DNA of 64,000 nt from Limnohabitans sp. Rim8 (GTDB taxonomy: Bacteria > Pseudomonadota > Gammaproteobacteria > Burkholderiales > Burkholderiaceae_C). Both the position numbers and the translations under genes were made by a program. Under the pieces are notes generated by a model. That model worked only from the letters and a program-made list of their open reading frames with translations. It made no database searches and was not told the origin of the DNA. Positions 62,486 to 64,000 of the stretch are shown piece by piece. The stretch's first letter is position 1. Each line of letters begins with the position of its first letter. The stretch spans positions 1 to 64,000 of the forward strand of contig NZ_CAMBNZ010000005.1 in assembly GCF_945869175.1 (NCBI RefSeq), written 5' to 3'.

Positions 62486-63880
62486 ATGCTGAAAATACTT
62501 TTTTTAATCCTCATGAGTGGCGGTATCCCGGTGGCGATTGCCATGGCGGGTGCGTCGCTGATTTACCTGTTCTTTGTACAAAGCTCCCCCCCCTTTGTGG
62601 TGATTCACCGGATGGTCTCCGGCATTGACAGCTTTCCCTTGTTGGCCGTGCCCTTCTTCATCCTGGCCGGCAACCTGATGAACAACGCGGGCATCACCAA
62701 CCGCATTTACAACTACGCGCTGGCCTTGGTGGGTTGGCTCAAAGGGGGCTTAGGCCATGTCAACGTGGTGGGCTCGGTCGTGTTCGCAGGCATGAGCGGC
62801 ACAGCGATTGCCGATGCAGCTGGTCTGGGCACCATCGAAATCAAAGCCATGAAAGACCATGGTTACAGCACCGAATTTGCAGTGGGCGTCACGGCGGCAT
62901 CGGCCACACTCGGCCCCATCATTCCGCCCAGCCTGCCCTTTGTGATCTACGGCATGATGGCCAACGTCTCGGTGGGTGCGCTGTTCTTGGCAGGCATTTT
63001 GCCGGGCATCCTGATGGCCCTGCTGATGATGCTGACAGTGGCCTATTTCGCGCACAAAAACGGCTGGGGCGCTGATGTGAAATTCGAGTGGCCCAAAGTC
63101 ATCAAGGCACTGATTGAAACCGCCGTGGTCATTGGTTGGCCCATGGCCATCTGGTGGTTGGTCACCGACATGGGCACACCGGCTCAAATCACCGTCTTCG
63201 TGGCTTTGTTCGTTTTGTTCATGGCCGACAAAATTTTTAAATTCCAAGCGGTCTTGCCCATCATGACCCCGGTCATTTTGATTGGCGGCATGACCACGGG
63301 GGTGTTCACCCCCACCGAAGGGGCGATTGCAGCCTGTGTCTGGGCCATCGTCTTGGGCTTCTTCTGGTACCGCACACTGAACTTCAAGATGTTCGTCAAA
63401 ATCAGTCTGGACACCGTGGAAACCACGGCGACGGTGCTGTTCATTGTGGCTGCTGCGAGCATTTTTGGCTGGATGCTCACGGCCACAGGCGTGACCTCGG
63501 CCATCAGCGAATGGGTCTTGGGCTTTACGAAAGAGCCTTGGGTGTTCTTGCTGCTGGCGAATGCGCTGATGTTGTTTGTGGGCTGCTTCCTGGAGCCTAC
63601 TGCGGCCATCACCATCCTTGTACCCATCCTCGTGCCGATTTGCCTAAAGCTGGGCATCGACCTGGTGCACTTTGGTCTGGTCATGGTGCTGAACTTGATG
63701 ATCGGTCTGCTGCACCCGCCCATGGGCATGGTGCTGTTTGTGCTGGCTCGTGTCGCCAAACTCAGTGTAGAACGCACGACGATTGCCATCTTGCCCTGGC
63801 TGTTCCCCTTGATCGGAAGCTTGGCCGTCATCACCTACTTCCCCAACTTGGTGTTGTGGTTGCCCAAACAATTTTATTAA
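62486..63880 (+). CDS. TRAP transporter large permease (DctM family)
   Basis: 464 aa with about 12 membrane helices. Conserved segments: DSFPLLAVPFFILAGNLMN, GSVVFAGMSGTAIADAAGLG, TPTEGAIAACVWAIVLG and GLLHPPMGMVLFV. Sodium-driven import with the DctP and DctQ proteins. The UxaA-type gene follows at 9 bp. Confidence 0.93.
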   Translation: MLKILFLILMSGGIPVAIAMAGASLIYLFFVQSSPPFVVIHRMVSGIDSFPLLAVPFFILAGNLMNNAGITNRIYNYALALVGWLKGGLGHVNVVGSVVFAGMSGTAIADAAGLGTIEIKAMKDHGYSTEFAVGVTAASATLGPIIPPSLPFVIYGMMANVSVGALFLAGILPGILMALLMMLTVAYFAHKNGWGADVKFEWPKVIKALIETAVVIGWPMAIWWLVTDMGTPAQITVFVALFVLFMADKIFKFQAVLPIMTPVILIGGMTTGVFTPTEGAIAACVWAIVLGFFWYRTLNFKMFVKISLDTVETTATVLFIVAAASIFGWMLTATGVTSAISEWVLGFTKEPWVFLLLANALMLFVGCFLEPTAAITILVPILVPICLKLGIDLVHFGLVMVLNLMIGLLHPPMGMVLFVLARVAKLSVERTTIAILPWLFPLIGSLAVITYFPNLVLWLPKQFY

Positions 63881-63889
63881 GACCTTGAC

Positions 63890-64000
63890 ATGAGCTCTTT
63901 CATTCGCCTTCACCCAGCCGATGACGTGGTCATCGCACGTGCCCAGCTCATGAGCGGCAGCACCGTCGACGGCGTGGCCGTGCGCGGCCTCATTCCACCC
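63890..64000 (+). CDS. UxaA/altronate-dehydratase-type SAF-domain protein (5' end only)
   Basis: 37 codons visible: MSSFIRLHPADDVVIARAQL then the SAF-like loop, as in the N-terminus of UxaA/GarD sugar-acid dehydratases. The rest is beyond the window. Its location right after dctM adds a second dehydratase to the sugar-acid cluster. Confidence 0.65.
   Translation, partial: MSSFIRLHPADDVVIARAQLMSGSTVDGVAVRGLIPP

Overview
The window reads as chromosomal DNA from a betaproteobacterium of the order Burkholderiales, most likely family Comamonadaceae (Limnohabitans/Rhodoferax-like). This is inferred from protein flavour, high-GC codon use and gene neighbourhoods (mraZ-rsmH-ftsL, dapF-DUF484-xerC, an Aap-type amino-acid transporter, a gsp cluster with gspC turned outward); no rRNA is present to confirm it. 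I saw no tRNA, insertion sequence, prophage or CRISPR array. Most of the sequence is dense housekeeping and metabolic coding DNA.

Layout. 1-1.7 kb (minus): start of the division/cell-wall cluster, mraZ-rsmH-ftsL, with a very clear MraZ operator (four AGTG boxes at 10-bp period). 2-7.1 kb (minus): a DksA-like protein with a long Lys/Ala/Pro tail, a His-rich CobW-type metallochaperone GTPase, xerC, DUF484 and dapF. 7.2-14 kb (plus): a Nudix/metallo-beta-lactamase fusion, an S4-domain pseudouridine-synthase homologue lacking its catalytic Asp, an IscR without any cysteine, RNase P RNA (minus strand), cysK and an FAD dehydrogenase. Two decayed NarL-type response-regulator genes follow. 14.5-24.6 kb: VF530 protein, SET methyltransferase, amidase, a small collagen-like lipoprotein, glmS (with AGG where ATG is expected), an Lrp-type regulator, a 5'-nucleotidase lipoprotein, glmU and a DUF6279 lipoprotein. 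24.7-26.5 kb: a candidate small RNA and ilvA.

26.5-37.3 kb is a type II secretion locus: gspC on the minus strand and gspG-H-I-J-K-L-M-N-D-E-F as one tightly overlapping plus-strand operon. The prepilin peptidase gspO is not in the window. 37.3-44.7 kb: cytosolic 5'-nucleotidase, a DUF3299/FtsX-type permease/ATPase group with a His-rich loop (possibly metal-linked), an EamA transporter, htpX, DUF3025 and pyrC. 44.8-49 kb: a complete Aap-type amino-acid ABC transporter (J-Q-M-P), beside a LysR gene cut down to its DNA-binding domain.

49.5-56.3 kb: an Atm1-type exporter, two thioesterases, and an acyl-CoA set (enoyl-CoA hydratase, DUF2147, acyl-CoA dehydrogenase). A TetR regulator heads this set, and its start codon sits next to a perfect 12+4+12 palindrome. 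56.3-64 kb: a divergent sugar-acid island. One arm carries a mandelate-racemase-type dehydratase, two short-chain dehydrogenases and a 2,4-diketo-3-deoxy-sugar-acid hydrolase. The other carries a GntR/FadR regulator, a TRAP transporter (P, Q, M) and the start of a UxaA-type dehydratase cut by the window end. Together they look like uptake and non-phosphorylative breakdown of a deoxy- or hexonic sugar acid (L-fuconate-like), with a TGGTC-A-GACCA operator between the arms.
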